Shown here piece by piece: positions 1-6,319 of a DNA stretch of 6,319 nt. The DNA is from Chloroflexota bacterium (lineage in GTDB: Bacteria; Chloroflexota; Limnocylindria; P2-11E). The stretch lies in assembly GCA_025350745.1 (NCBI GenBank), contig JANXXG010000345.1, forward strand, positions 1 to 6,319, in the 5' to 3' direction. Every line of letters starts with the position of its first letter. The first letter of the stretch is position 1. Both the position numbers and the translations under genes were made by a program. The notes beneath the pieces were generated by a model that was given only the letters and a program-made list of their open reading frames with translations, was not told the origin of the DNA and ran no database searches.

Positions 1-258
1 CGTCGGCGGAGCCTCGCTCGCGTCGAGCACGCCAAGACGGCCGCTCGTTCCGGCACCGACATAGCGGAGGCGGCCGCCATGCTGGAATGCGGCCGCGATG
101 ACGTCGGTCGCGCGCTCGATCGCGGGCAGAGCGGCCCTGACGGCGGCGGCGACCGTCGCGTCCTCATCGTTCATGAGCTCGAGGATCCCGCGGCTGGTCA
201 TGCTCGCGAGCGCCGCGGCCTTCGGGTTCCGGGCTTCCGTGGGCGGCTGATCGCTCAT
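1..258 (-). CDS. murQ: N-acetylmuramic acid 6-phosphate etherase (N-terminal 86 residues; 3' end outside window)
   Basis: MurQ cleaves the D-lactyl ether of MurNAc-6-phosphate, giving GlcNAc-6-phosphate and D-lactate. The frame from ATG 258 to the left edge has no stop. It encodes TEARN at residues 7-11, ILELMNDED at 25-33, GGRLRYVGAGTSGRLGVLDA at 61-80 and SEAPPT at 81-86. These match the N-terminus and sugar-phosphate-binding SIS loop of MurQ. Glu82 aligns with the catalytic Glu of the DASECPPT motif in the E. coli enzyme (Glu83 there); the following Cys is Ala here. About 210 further residues of a normal 300-residue MurQ lie outside. The ATG overlaps the kinase stop (ATGA), so the two are probably translationally coupled. 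The downstream steps NagA and NagB are not visible. The assignment is secure despite truncation, since GlmS/GckR-type SIS proteins lack this N-terminal pattern. Confidence 0.96.
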   Translation of the reverse strand, partial: MSDQPPTEARNPKAAALASMTSRGILELMNDEDATVAAAVRAALPAIERATDVIAAAFQHGGRLRYVGAGTSGRLGVLDASEAPPT

Positions 259-1163
259 GGCGCGCCCCACGCGAGCCGCGCGGCCAGACGCGCTGCACCC
301 ATCGCCGGCTCTTCGCGGACCGGCTCCACCGCAGCACGCGGCAGCGTGCCGAGAAGCTCCAGCCGCACCGCCTTTTCGAGCGGGCGCACGTTCTCGAACG
401 CGCCGCCCGCGAGATACACCGGTCCGCCCTCGAGGAGCAGCGCCCGCGCCACGGTCGCGGCCATCTCCGCAAGGTGGCGCGCGCCGCGCTGAACGATATT
501 CACCGCGATCGCGTCGCCGTCGGCGTACGCCCGGGCGACCGCGCGCGTCGCTGCTTGGATCGCCGGTGGCGGGTGCGGCTTGCCGTAGAGGAGGGGGAGC
601 ACGCCGTTGAAGTCGGACGCGCCGAGGTCCTCGAAGAGGTGCTGGGTGATCCGCGTGGGTGATCCGCGTCCGTCGTGGTCATAGGACGCGGCCCGGAGCC
701 CTTCGGCGCCGAGCCAGAACGCAGAGCCCTCGTCCCCGACGAGGTAGCCCCACCCGCCGCATCGCTGCTCCTCGCCCTGATCGTTCCGCCCGTAGGCGAT
801 GGATCCGGTCCCGGAGATGAGGACCACGCCGCATCCGGACGGGTCTCCCGCGTAGAGCGCGGCAAGCGCGTCGTGGGTCACATCGACAGCGACCTCGGGA
901 CCGAGGAGGCTCGCGAGGATCGCCCGGCCCTTCGCCCGGTCGGCATCGCGCTCGCCGCCCGAGCACGACAGCACGACCGCATCCGGGAGACGACCCGCGA
1001 GCGCTTCATGCAGCGCGGCCGCGATCGATCCCTCCGGGTCCGGCGACGAGAGCAGGTTGGCGCCGCCGCCGGCGCCGCGGCCGACGATCTCTCCCGCTCG
1101 CGTGACCGCGAACGCGCGGGTCTTCGTCCCGCCGGCATCGATACCGACGACAAGGTCTCTCAC
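255..1163 (-). CDS. BadF/BadG-type amino-sugar kinase (GlcNAc and/or MurNAc kinase)
   Basis: This 302-residue ASKHA-fold kinase probably phosphorylates GlcNAc, and perhaps MurNAc, at the 6-position. Visible motifs are the phosphate-1 loop GIDAGGTKT at 7-15, a THDA segment with the likely catalytic Asp98, the phosphate-2 loop ISGTGS at 116-121, GGWGYLVGDEGS at 136-147 (hallmark of N-acetylglucosamine kinases of this family), DGRGSPT at 164-170, the adenosine-site LAGGAF at 251-256, and EEPAMGAA near the C-terminus. The context between anmK and murQ fits either NagK, using GlcNAc released by NagZ, or a MurK-like enzyme as known from Clostridium acetobutylicum, which accepts both sugars. Sequence alone does not decide which. 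The GTG start lies 18 bases after the anmK TAG, in the same frame and with no strong ribosome site. The stop overlaps murQ as ATGA. Confidence 0.9.
   Translation of the reverse strand: MRDLVVGIDAGGTKTRAFAVTRAGEIVGRGAGGGANLLSSPDPEGSIAAALHEALAGRLPDAVVLSCSGGERDADRAKGRAILASLLGPEVAVDVTHDALAALYAGDPSGCGVVLISGTGSIAYGRNDQGEEQRCGGWGYLVGDEGSAFWLGAEGLRAASYDHDGRGSPTRITQHLFEDLGASDFNGVLPLLYGKPHPPPAIQAATRAVARAYADGDAIAVNIVQRGARHLAEMAATVARALLLEGGPVYLAGGAFENVRPLEKAVRLELLGTLPRAAVEPVREEPAMGAARLAARLAWGAP
643..669. repeat. Two tandem copies of a 13-base unit inside the kinase gene
   Basis: GGGTGATCCGCGT occurs at 644-656 and again at 657-669 on the plus strand, with one further matching base at 643. The repeat codes for residues around GSPTRITQ. 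Because 13 is not a multiple of three, the two copies are read in different frames, yet the protein keeps the family layout (DGRG-PT-LT) on both sides. Confidence 0.85.
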
Positions 1164-1181
1164 GACCCGAAGTATGGACGG

Positions 1182-2273
1182 CTAGGGCGCGTGGACCGCG
1201 CCCGCCGAGACCGCGCGAGACGCCCCGGTGCAGCTCGGCAGGGTGTTCACCTCGCCGCGCAGCCGGTACGCACCGAGGATCGCGAACGCCACCGCCTCGC
1301 GGGCCTCGGCCGGGATCCCGAGCTCGTCCATGAGACGGATCGGGAGCCTGGTGCGTTCGCGCAGCAGCGTCATGAGCGTCATGTTCCGGCCGCCGCCGCC
1401 CGCGACGATGAGCTCCGTCCAGGGGCCCGCGGCGAGTGCTCGAGCGATCGAGTCGACCGTGAGCGCTGTCGCGGTCGCGATCGCGTCATCGAGCGAGCCG
1501 CCGTGGGCCTTCACGCCGTTGAGCAGGCCCAGCGCGAACGGTTCCCCGAAGTCCTCGCGACCGGTGGATCGTGGTCCGCGGCGCGCGAAATATGGGTGCT
1601 CGAGCGCGCGCCCCAACGCAACGTCATCGACCCTTCCTCGTGCCGCCGCGACCCCGTCGCGGTCGAGCTCGTTGCCCCCCGTGCGGGCGAGCTGGTCGAT
1701 GACCATGTTCCCCGGACCGGTGTCGAAGGCCAAGACATCCTGGGCCTGGGCGGTCGGCAGCAGCGTCAGGTTGGCGATGCCACCGATGTTGAGGATCGCG
1801 CGCGGCGTGCCATCAGCGAAGAGAAGGTGATCGGCGAATGGCACGAGTGGCGCGCCCTCTCCGCCAAGGGCGACGTCGGCGCTGCGGAAGTCGTCGATGA
1901 CCGGTACGCCGGTGGCGAGCGCGATGCGGGACGCATCACCGATCTGCAAGGTCGCGTGTTCGCCGGGGAAATGCGCGATGGTCTGGCCGTGGACCGCGAT
2001 CGAGAATGGTGCGCGACCGACGGTCGCCATGATCTCGCGCGCGATGGACGCATACGCATCGCCGAGCGCCGTGTGCAGCGTTGCGATGTCGTGCGCCGGG
2101 AGCGGCGCGCCGGAGCCCGCGGCAAGGATGCGGTAGCGGAGGGCGTCGGGATGATCGCGAGCGACGTGCGCCAAGAGCCGGATCGCCGGCCGTGGCCGTT
2201 CGCTCCCGATCTCGACCGCCGCAGCGTCCATCCCGTCGGCCGAGGTGCCCGACATGATGCCGATGGCGATCAT
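1182..2273 (-). CDS. anmK: Anhydro-N-acetylmuramic acid kinase
   Basis: AnmK opens the 1,6-anhydro ring of anhydroMurNAc and phosphorylates it with ATP to give MurNAc-6-phosphate in the cytoplasm. The 363-residue protein matches the family's usual length of about 370 and keeps its landmarks: GIMSGTSADGMD at 5-16, HGQT at 95-98, IGD at 111-113, FRSADVALGGEGAPLVP at 129-145, NIGGIANLT at 162-170, FDTGPGN at 183-189 with Asp184 as the likely catalytic base, GGGGRN at 292-297, and a C-terminal NTLPSCTGA. The start is placed at ATG 2273 because the family begins directly before GIMSGTS, because it overlaps the upstream stop as ATGA, and because GAGG lies 7 bases upstream. An upstream in-frame start at 2390 would add 39 non-homologous residues. 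Anhydro sugars arise from lytic transglycosylases, so such enzymes or an external source are implied. Confidence 0.97.
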   Translation of the reverse strand: MIAIGIMSGTSADGMDAAAVEIGSERPRPAIRLLAHVARDHPDALRYRILAAGSGAPLPAHDIATLHTALGDAYASIAREIMATVGRAPFSIAVHGQTIAHFPGEHATLQIGDASRIALATGVPVIDDFRSADVALGGEGAPLVPFADHLLFADGTPRAILNIGGIANLTLLPTAQAQDVLAFDTGPGNMVIDQLARTGGNELDRDGVAAARGRVDDVALGRALEHPYFARRGPRSTGREDFGEPFALGLLNGVKAHGGSLDDAIATATALTVDSIARALAAGPWTELIVAGGGGRNMTLMTLLRERTRLPIRLMDELGIPAEAREAVAFAILGAYRLRGEVNTLPSCTGASRAVSAGAVHAP

Positions 2274-3295
2274 GCCGCTGCCTCGTGGATCGCAATGCGG
2301 AACTTGTACATCGCCTCGTCGTTCGCCCGGCCGAAGTACACGCGGTTCGTCAAGATCACGACGGTACGGTCCTTCGCGGGATCGATCCACAGCGAGGTGC
2401 CGGTGAATCCGGTGTGGCCGTAGCTGTCGAGGCTCCAGCGGTCGCTCGTCATCGGGCCGTTCGGCGCCCGGAGGGCCAGCCCGAGCCCGCGGCGCACGTT
2501 GTCCCCGCGCACCCGCTCAGTCCGCGCGAGGGCCGCCAGCTCGTTCCCGATGACCGCGCCGTCGCGGTAGATGCGTGCAATGGCGGCGACGTCCGCAGCG
2601 GTCCCGAAGAGACCGGCGTGTCCGGCCACGCCACCCATCGCGTGAGCGTTCTCGTCATGGACACTCCCGCGAATCCGCCCTCGGCCGAACGTCGCGTCCT
2701 GCTCGGTCGCGGCGCAGCGGAGCGGGTCCTGCGGCAGGTAGGTCAGGGTCTCGGCTTCGATCGGACCGATCACCCGATCGCGGACGATCGCGTCGAATGC
2801 ACCGCCGGCGGCGGCAGCGAGACCGCCGGTGAGCATGATGTACCCGAGGTCGCTGTACGTATACGTGCCGAGATCCTGCGCCAGCGGCTCCTGTGCCGCA
2901 CGCCAGACGGCCTCCTCGACCGAATGGCAGTCCTCATGGAGCGGCAGCCACCACTTCAGGCCGGCGGTGTGGGTGATGAGGTGCAGGAGCGTCACGTCGT
3001 CCTTGCGCCCGCCGCGGAAGTCCGGCACGAGCTCGCGTAACGGCGTGTCGAGCTTCAGCACGCGCTCGCGCACCAACGACAGCAGGAGCGCGGTCGTCGA
3101 GAGCTTCGTCAGCGAGGCCAGGTCGAAGATCGACGACTCGGTGCATGACGCGTCCGGACCGGCGGTCTCATCCGGGCAGAGCGATCCGGTCGCGTACGCC
3201 TCGGTCGTACCCTTCCGTTCGACTCGGACGACGCAGGCGGTGAAGAGCGTTCCGCCCGCCGCATCGACGATGTCCTTGATCCGGTCGAGGCTCAC
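2270..3295 (-). CDS. Serine hydrolase of the beta-lactamase/AmiE family, probable N-acetylmuramyl-L-alanine amidase
   Basis: This 341-residue protein has the class C beta-lactamase/S12 fold motifs. SLTK at 61-64 gives nucleophile Ser61 and Lys64. YSD at 147-149 stands where the family has YxN, with Tyr147 retained. HTG at 294-296 is the third motif. The stretch around 212-235 (VHDENA, GGVAGHAGLFGTA) is typical of the AmiE/YfeW-like branch rather than of true beta-lactamases. In Bacillus subtilis the homologous AmiE sits next to NagZ and removes peptides from MurNAc, and the same neighbours here support that role. No signal peptide is visible, unlike Bacillus AmiE, so the protein looks cytoplasmic. 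The GTG start overlaps the upstream stop as GTGA, and the stop overlaps anmK as ATGA. An esterase or D-peptidase activity cannot be excluded from sequence. Confidence 0.88.
   Translation of the reverse strand: MSLDRIKDIVDAAGGTLFTACVVRVERKGTTEAYATGSLCPDETAGPDASCTESSIFDLASLTKLSTTALLLSLVRERVLKLDTPLRELVPDFRGGRKDDVTLLHLITHTAGLKWWLPLHEDCHSVEEAVWRAAQEPLAQDLGTYTYSDLGYIMLTGGLAAAAGGAFDAIVRDRVIGPIEAETLTYLPQDPLRCAATEQDATFGRGRIRGSVHDENAHAMGGVAGHAGLFGTAADVAAIARIYRDGAVIGNELAALARTERVRGDNVRRGLGLALRAPNGPMTSDRWSLDSYGHTGFTGTSLWIDPAKDRTVVILTNRVYFGRANDEAMYKFRIAIHEAAA
2281..2284 (-). promoter_or_regulatory. Ribosome binding site of anmK
   Basis: GAGG on the coding strand, 7 bases before ATG 2273 and inside the last codons of the upstream gene. 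It is the clearest Shine-Dalgarno match at any junction here and supports the short anmK start. Confidence 0.6.
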
Positions 3296-4727
3296 AGCTT
3301 CTTCATCCCGTCGCCGATACGGTAGAGACCCGGGACGTCGATCGGGAGTGTCCCCGATGGACCACTCGCACCGGACAGGACATCGGCCAGGGCTCGCAGC
3401 GTCGGCTCACGGCCGGTGTAGGCGCAGACGTAGCCGCTGACCCCGGGCGCGCTCAAGATGTCGTATGGCGAGCGGAGCGACACGAGCACCGTCGGCCGCA
3501 CCGCCTGAAGAGCTTTCACCAGCACCGCCTGCTGCGGGTACGAGAAGAGATCCGCCGAGCCGACGACGCATACGTCGGCGCCGCGGGCGCCGGCGACCGC
3601 GCGATCGATCTCCACCTGGGTGGGCGACAGCGTGATCGTCTGCGCGGTCACGTTCGGCAGGCGCTGAGCGAGGACTCCGCCGAGCGTCGGCTGGTCGGCA
3701 ACGAGCGCGATGTCCGGGTTCTGCGGTGATGCGACGAAGATGCGCCCACGGAGCGGCAGTCCGCCGGCCCGGAGCACCGTGATGGAGAGGCGCGCGAGCT
3801 CGTCGGCCGTCGCGCGGTCGGCCTCGCTACCCGCCGCGCCTGACGGCCCGGTCGCGTCGAGGATGCCGAACCGCTCTTTGATCGCGAGGATCCGCGCGAC
3901 CGACTCCGCGGACCGTACACGCGCCGTCGCGTCGGTCGAGATGCCGCGTGATAGCCGGTCATGCGCGTCCGACTGGGCCGCCTCATCGAAGCGGAACAGC
4001 AGGAAGTCCGCGCCCGCGAGGAACGCCTCATATCCCGCCTGCGACTCGGTGCGCGTCTGCGTGAGCGCGCCCATCTCGAGGTCGTCGGTGATGAGCAGTC
4101 CGCTGAAGCCGAGCTCTCCTCGGACGAGATCGGTCATGACCCGTCGCGACAGGGTCACCGGGAGGTCGGGCGTCGGGTCCGGCGCGGGGATCCGGATGTG
4201 CGCGCTCATGATCGCGGGCACCCCGGCGGCGATCGCGGCCTTGAACGGGACGAGCTCCACGGCATCCAGACGCGCGCGGTCGACGTCGAGCAGCGGCAGT
4301 CCGGTGTGCGAGTCGGTGGTGGTCGCGCCGTGACCGGGGAAGTGCTTCGCGCAGCAGAGGAACCTCCAGTCAGCGAAGGCTTGCGTCGCGACGCGGACGA
4401 GCGACGCGACCCGCTGGGGATCGGAGCCGAATGACCGGTTGAGGATGATCGGGTTGCGCGGCTCGTTGTTCACGTCCGCGTCGGGCGCGAGCTCGAAGTT
4501 GACGCCGAGCGCGCGCAGATCGCGCGTTGTGATCGCGACGGCCCTGCGGACGCTGTCGGCGGGATCCGGCGTCGCCGCGAGGGCCATATTGCCGGGCAGG
4601 ATCGTTGCGCCGCGGGCGATCCGCACCACGGCGCCGCCCTCCTGGTCGATCGAGAAGAACAGCGGCACCACCTTGGAATCGGCGGCGATCCGCGAGAGGT
4701 CGGCGACGAGTGCCTTCAGCTTCGTCG

Positions 4728-4735
4728 CGTCCGTC
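4728..4735 (-). other. Frameshift site: tandem GACG duplication
   Basis: On the coding strand the sequence reads AACTTC-GACG-GACG-CGACGAAG. Removing one GACG copy restores an uninterrupted frame reading N-F-D-A-T-K-L-K, which matches the layout of NagZ proteins at this point. A single extra G (giving N-F-D-D-A-T-K) would explain it equally well. In the corrected frame an upstream TGA just before the ILYSENF codons limits how far 5' the shift can lie. Confidence 0.8.
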
Positions 4736-4930
4736 GAAGTTCTCCGAATAGAGGATCACACCGCCGACGCTCCTCCCGCGGATCATCGCCTCGACCGCCG
4801 ACATGATCCGTGTGCCATGGAACGCGATGCTCATCAGCTGGCCGGCGCGCGCCGCGGGTGACATCGATGCCAGAAGCCGGTCCGGGCGCGACCCCGTCAG
4901 GGTGCCGATCGGCGTGGTGCGGAACGGTTC

Positions 4931-4987
4931 GCACGCCGCGAGGGCGGCTGCGGCTGCGGCCGTCCCGAGCAGCCGTCGTCTGTTCAC
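4931..4987 (-). other. Lipoprotein signal peptide with twin-arginine-like start
   Basis: The first 19 codons of the second hexosaminidase encode a basic N-region with three consecutive Arg (residues 3-5) followed by LLG, a hydrophobic alanine-rich stretch, and a lipobox LAAC with Cys19 as the expected lipidated residue. The sequence predicts a membrane-anchored enzyme outside the cytoplasm. The RRRLLG core resembles a Tat motif, but the consensus match is partial, so Sec export is equally possible. Confidence 0.8.
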
Positions 4988-6319
4988 GCCAGCCGCACGG
5001 GCGGTGTGCCGCGTGGCGCAGCACGGCCAGACAGCACGTCGGCCAGCGCCTCGAGCGATGCGGGCACGTCTCCGTAGGTGAGGAGCGCTGGGACCAGCGG
5101 GACGAGTGCAGCGTCGTACGGGCTGCGCAGCGCGCAGAGGATCCCGCCCGCGTCGAGCAGCGTCTTCACACGCGCGGCCTGCTCCGGATCGAAGGACGCG
5201 CTGGAGCTGCAGACCACGAGGGGTCCATCGCCGGCCGGCGCCGTGCCCTCGGCCGAATACGCGAGCCGATCGCCCAGCCGCTCGCGCAGGAGGCTCTCGA
5301 GGCGAGTCTCCGGCTCGGCAAGCTCCTCGACCGGCGATCGCCGCGCGGATGGAAAGGTCACCACGCGGAGTGGTCCGCCAAGGGGCGGCAATGGCGGGCC
5401 GGCCGACGTGATCGATGCCCGCGCGATCCCGAGGGCGAGCGCCCGACCGGGTCCGTCGTCGAACGCGGCGTCCGGCACATCGACGCCGAAGCGGTCCCGG
5501 AACGCCGCGGCGCGGCGGATCGCCTCGGCCAAGCGGACCGGCGGCACGTGGAGCGCGATCTGCTCCTGCGCGTCCAGCTGACGCTCGATCCCCGTGGTCA
5601 CCATGACCGCGTCAATGCCCGCATTGATCGCGCGCGCAAGGACCCGCTCGGCCGTCTCCACCTGGGTGATCCCGGACATGTCGAGCGCGTCGGTCATCGA
5701 CAGGCCCGCGAACCCCATGGCATCGCGCAACAGGTCCCGGAGGATGGCCGGCGAGAGCGTCGCGATGTTCTCGTCATCGAGCCCGACGTACCGGACGTGC
5801 GATGACATCACGCTCGACGCTCCAGCTGCGATGGCGGCGCGGAACGGGACGAGCTCGCGGCGTTCGAGCGTCGCCCGATCCGCGCGGACGTCGACTGTCG
5901 TGTGGTGGGTGTCGTGCCCGGTCGCCCCATGACCGGGGAAGTGTTTTGCCGATGTTGCGACCCCCGCGCTCTCGGATCCCCTGACCCACGCCGCGGCGAA
6001 CCGGGCGACCGTCTCCGGGTCGTCGCCGAACGATCGCGTCCCGATGACCGGATTGCGCGGCTCCACGTTGACGTCGCAGACCGGCGCGTGGTTCACGGCA
6101 ATGCCGTCGGCGAGCAAAGCCCGGCCGACCGCGTGCGCCGCACGCTCGGCGTAGTCCGGATCGGCCGTCGCGCCGATGGCCATCGCGCTCGGGAAGACGG
6201 CGCCGTAGCCGATCCGGACGACGCTGCCGCCCTCCTGGTCGACAGCGACCGGAACTGGTGGAAGCCCGCCGGCCCGAGCCGCGGCGACGGCCTCGCGCAG
6301 CATCGTGCGCACCTGTTCG
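4984..6319 (-). CDS. nagZ: NagZ-type beta-N-acetylhexosaminidase, glycoside hydrolase family 3 (5' end outside window)
   Basis: This enzyme probably hydrolyses terminal beta-1,4-linked GlcNAc from muropeptides or chitin-like oligomers. Counting from a GTG at 6312, the protein shows VAVDQEGG at residues 22-29 (start of the TIM barrel), KHFPGHG at 123-129, the Asp134/His136 pair that serves as general acid/base in NagZ enzymes, and MTDALDM at 206-212, whose Asp208 should be the nucleophile. After the barrel comes an alpha/beta C-terminal domain, as in the two-domain Bacillus NagZ, ending in ALADVLSG and a short tail. The frame stays open upstream of the GTG to the window edge and the usual N-terminal helix is missing, so the true start is to the right and any signal peptide is unseen. 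Its TGA overlaps the next gene's GTG by four bases. Specificity for muropeptides is inferred from the neighbours. Family assignment is very secure. Confidence 0.93.
   Translation of the reverse strand, partial: EQVRTMLREAVAAARAGGLPPVPVAVDQEGGSVVRIGYGAVFPSAMAIGATADPDYAERAAHAVGRALLADGIAVNHAPVCDVNVEPRNPVIGTRSFGDDPETVARFAAAWVRGSESAGVATSAKHFPGHGATGHDTHHTTVDVRADRATLERRELVPFRAAIAAGASSVMSSHVRYVGLDDENIATLSPAILRDLLRDAMGFAGLSMTDALDMSGITQVETAERVLARAINAGIDAVMVTTGIERQLDAQEQIALHVPPVRLAEAIRRAAAFRDRFGVDVPDAAFDDGPGRALALGIARASITSAGPPLPPLGGPLRVVTFPSARRSPVEELAEPETRLESLLRERLGDRLAYSAEGTAPAGDGPLVVCSSSASFDPEQAARVKTLLDAGGILCALRSPYDAALVPLVPALLTYGDVPASLEALADVLSGRAAPRGTPPVRLA

Larger units (their letters stand above)
3292..4987 (-). 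pseudogene. Second NagZ-type GH3 beta-N-acetylhexosaminidase, lipoprotein, interrupted by a frameshift
   Basis: This is a tandem paralogue of the preceding hexosaminidase, in two overlapping frames. The 5' part begins at GTG 4987 with a lipoprotein signal and runs through GGVILYSENFD (residues 75-85). At about 4728-4735 the homologous sequence moves to another frame, continuing as ATKLKALVADLSRIAADSK and FFSIDQEGG down to the TGA at 3292. The original frame runs on as unrelated sequence to 4370. Repaired, the product would be about 563-564 residues. The downstream frame keeps KHFPGHG, the Asp/His acid-base pair (TDSH), ITDDLEM with the expected nucleophile Asp, and a full C-terminal domain ending near LPIDVPGLYRIG. 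No other damage is visible and both junction overlaps are intact, so this is either a very recent mutation or a sequencing error. As written, the catalytic part could be made only from an internal start such as GTG 4671, without the signal or first barrel strand. Confidence 0.88.

Noticed and set aside
643..669. The 13-base tandem repeat as a frameshifting duplication in the kinase gene
   Set aside because: The encoded protein keeps the expected DGRG-PT-LT spacing with no extra residues and no change of frame, so the repeat looks coincidental.
2274..2390. N-terminal extension of anmK from an upstream in-frame start at 2390
   Set aside because: The 39 extra residues are shadow-like, overlap the conserved end of the serine hydrolase gene and are not part of AnmK proteins. 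ATG 2273 has a ribosome site and an ATGA junction.
675..2423. A long plus-strand open frame of 582 codons antisense to anmK and parts of its neighbours
   Set aside because: It crosses three genes with unmistakable families on the other strand. Its translation is Arg/Asp/Glu/Gly-rich with no recognisable motif, as expected of a shadow frame in GC-rich coding DNA.
2270..3295. A true class C beta-lactamase (resistance gene)
   Set aside because: It has SxxK, a Tyr motif and HTG, but the VHDENA/GGVAGHAGLF block, the absence of a signal peptide and the recycling neighbours point to an AmiE-like hydrolase.
4722..4750. Programmed ribosomal frameshifting in the second hexosaminidase
   Set aside because: No slippery heptamer, internal Shine-Dalgarno-like element or nearby stop in the original frame is evident at the shift, so mutation or sequencing error is simpler.
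4810..5805. A plus-strand open frame of 331 codons opposite the first hexosaminidase
   Set aside because: Low-complexity Arg/Gly-rich translation without domain features, lying wholly antisense to a well-conserved GH3 gene.
1..6319. CRISPR arrays, tRNA or rRNA genes, insertion sequences, terminators
   Set aside because: The window is coding almost end to end. I saw no regular repeat-spacer pattern, no inverted-repeat ends with transposase, no RNA gene signature and no intergenic room for a terminator.

Overview
The window is a single, gap-free stretch of genes, all transcribed on the minus strand (right to left). It reads as most of a peptidoglycan (muropeptide) recycling operon. In transcription order it holds: a family-3 glycoside hydrolase of the NagZ type whose start lies beyond the right edge; a second NagZ-type lipoprotein gene broken by a frameshift; a serine beta-lactamase-fold hydrolase resembling Bacillus AmiE; anmK (1,6-anhydro-MurNAc kinase); a BadF/BadG-type amino-sugar kinase; and the first 86 codons of murQ (MurNAc-6-phosphate etherase), which runs off the left edge. 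No stretch of 300 bases lacks a gene, and the longest gap is 18 bases.

How the genes fit together (inference from known families): the NagZ enzymes remove GlcNAc from GlcNAc-MurNAc or GlcNAc-anhydroMurNAc peptides. The AmiE-like hydrolase would strip the peptide from the muramic acid. AnmK converts anhydroMurNAc to MurNAc-6-phosphate, and the BadF-family kinase would phosphorylate free GlcNAc and possibly MurNAc. MurQ cleaves the lactyl ether to give GlcNAc-6-phosphate. NagA, NagB, a sugar transporter, a NamZ-type exo-muramidase and a regulator are not in the window.

Four of the five junctions are 4-base start/stop overlaps (GTGA, GTGA, ATGA, ATGA), so the genes are probably translated from one mRNA with coupling. 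The promoter must lie to the right of the window and any terminator to the left.

The DNA is very GC-rich (about two thirds by eye), with GTG starts common. The gene set mixes the Bacillus-type nagZ/amiE/murQ module with anmK, better known from Proteobacteria. A high-GC Chloroflexota or actinobacterial-type genome is a reasonable guess, but the sequence does not settle the taxon. The most notable oddity is the frameshift in the lipoprotein NagZ gene, which looks like a 4-base tandem duplication.
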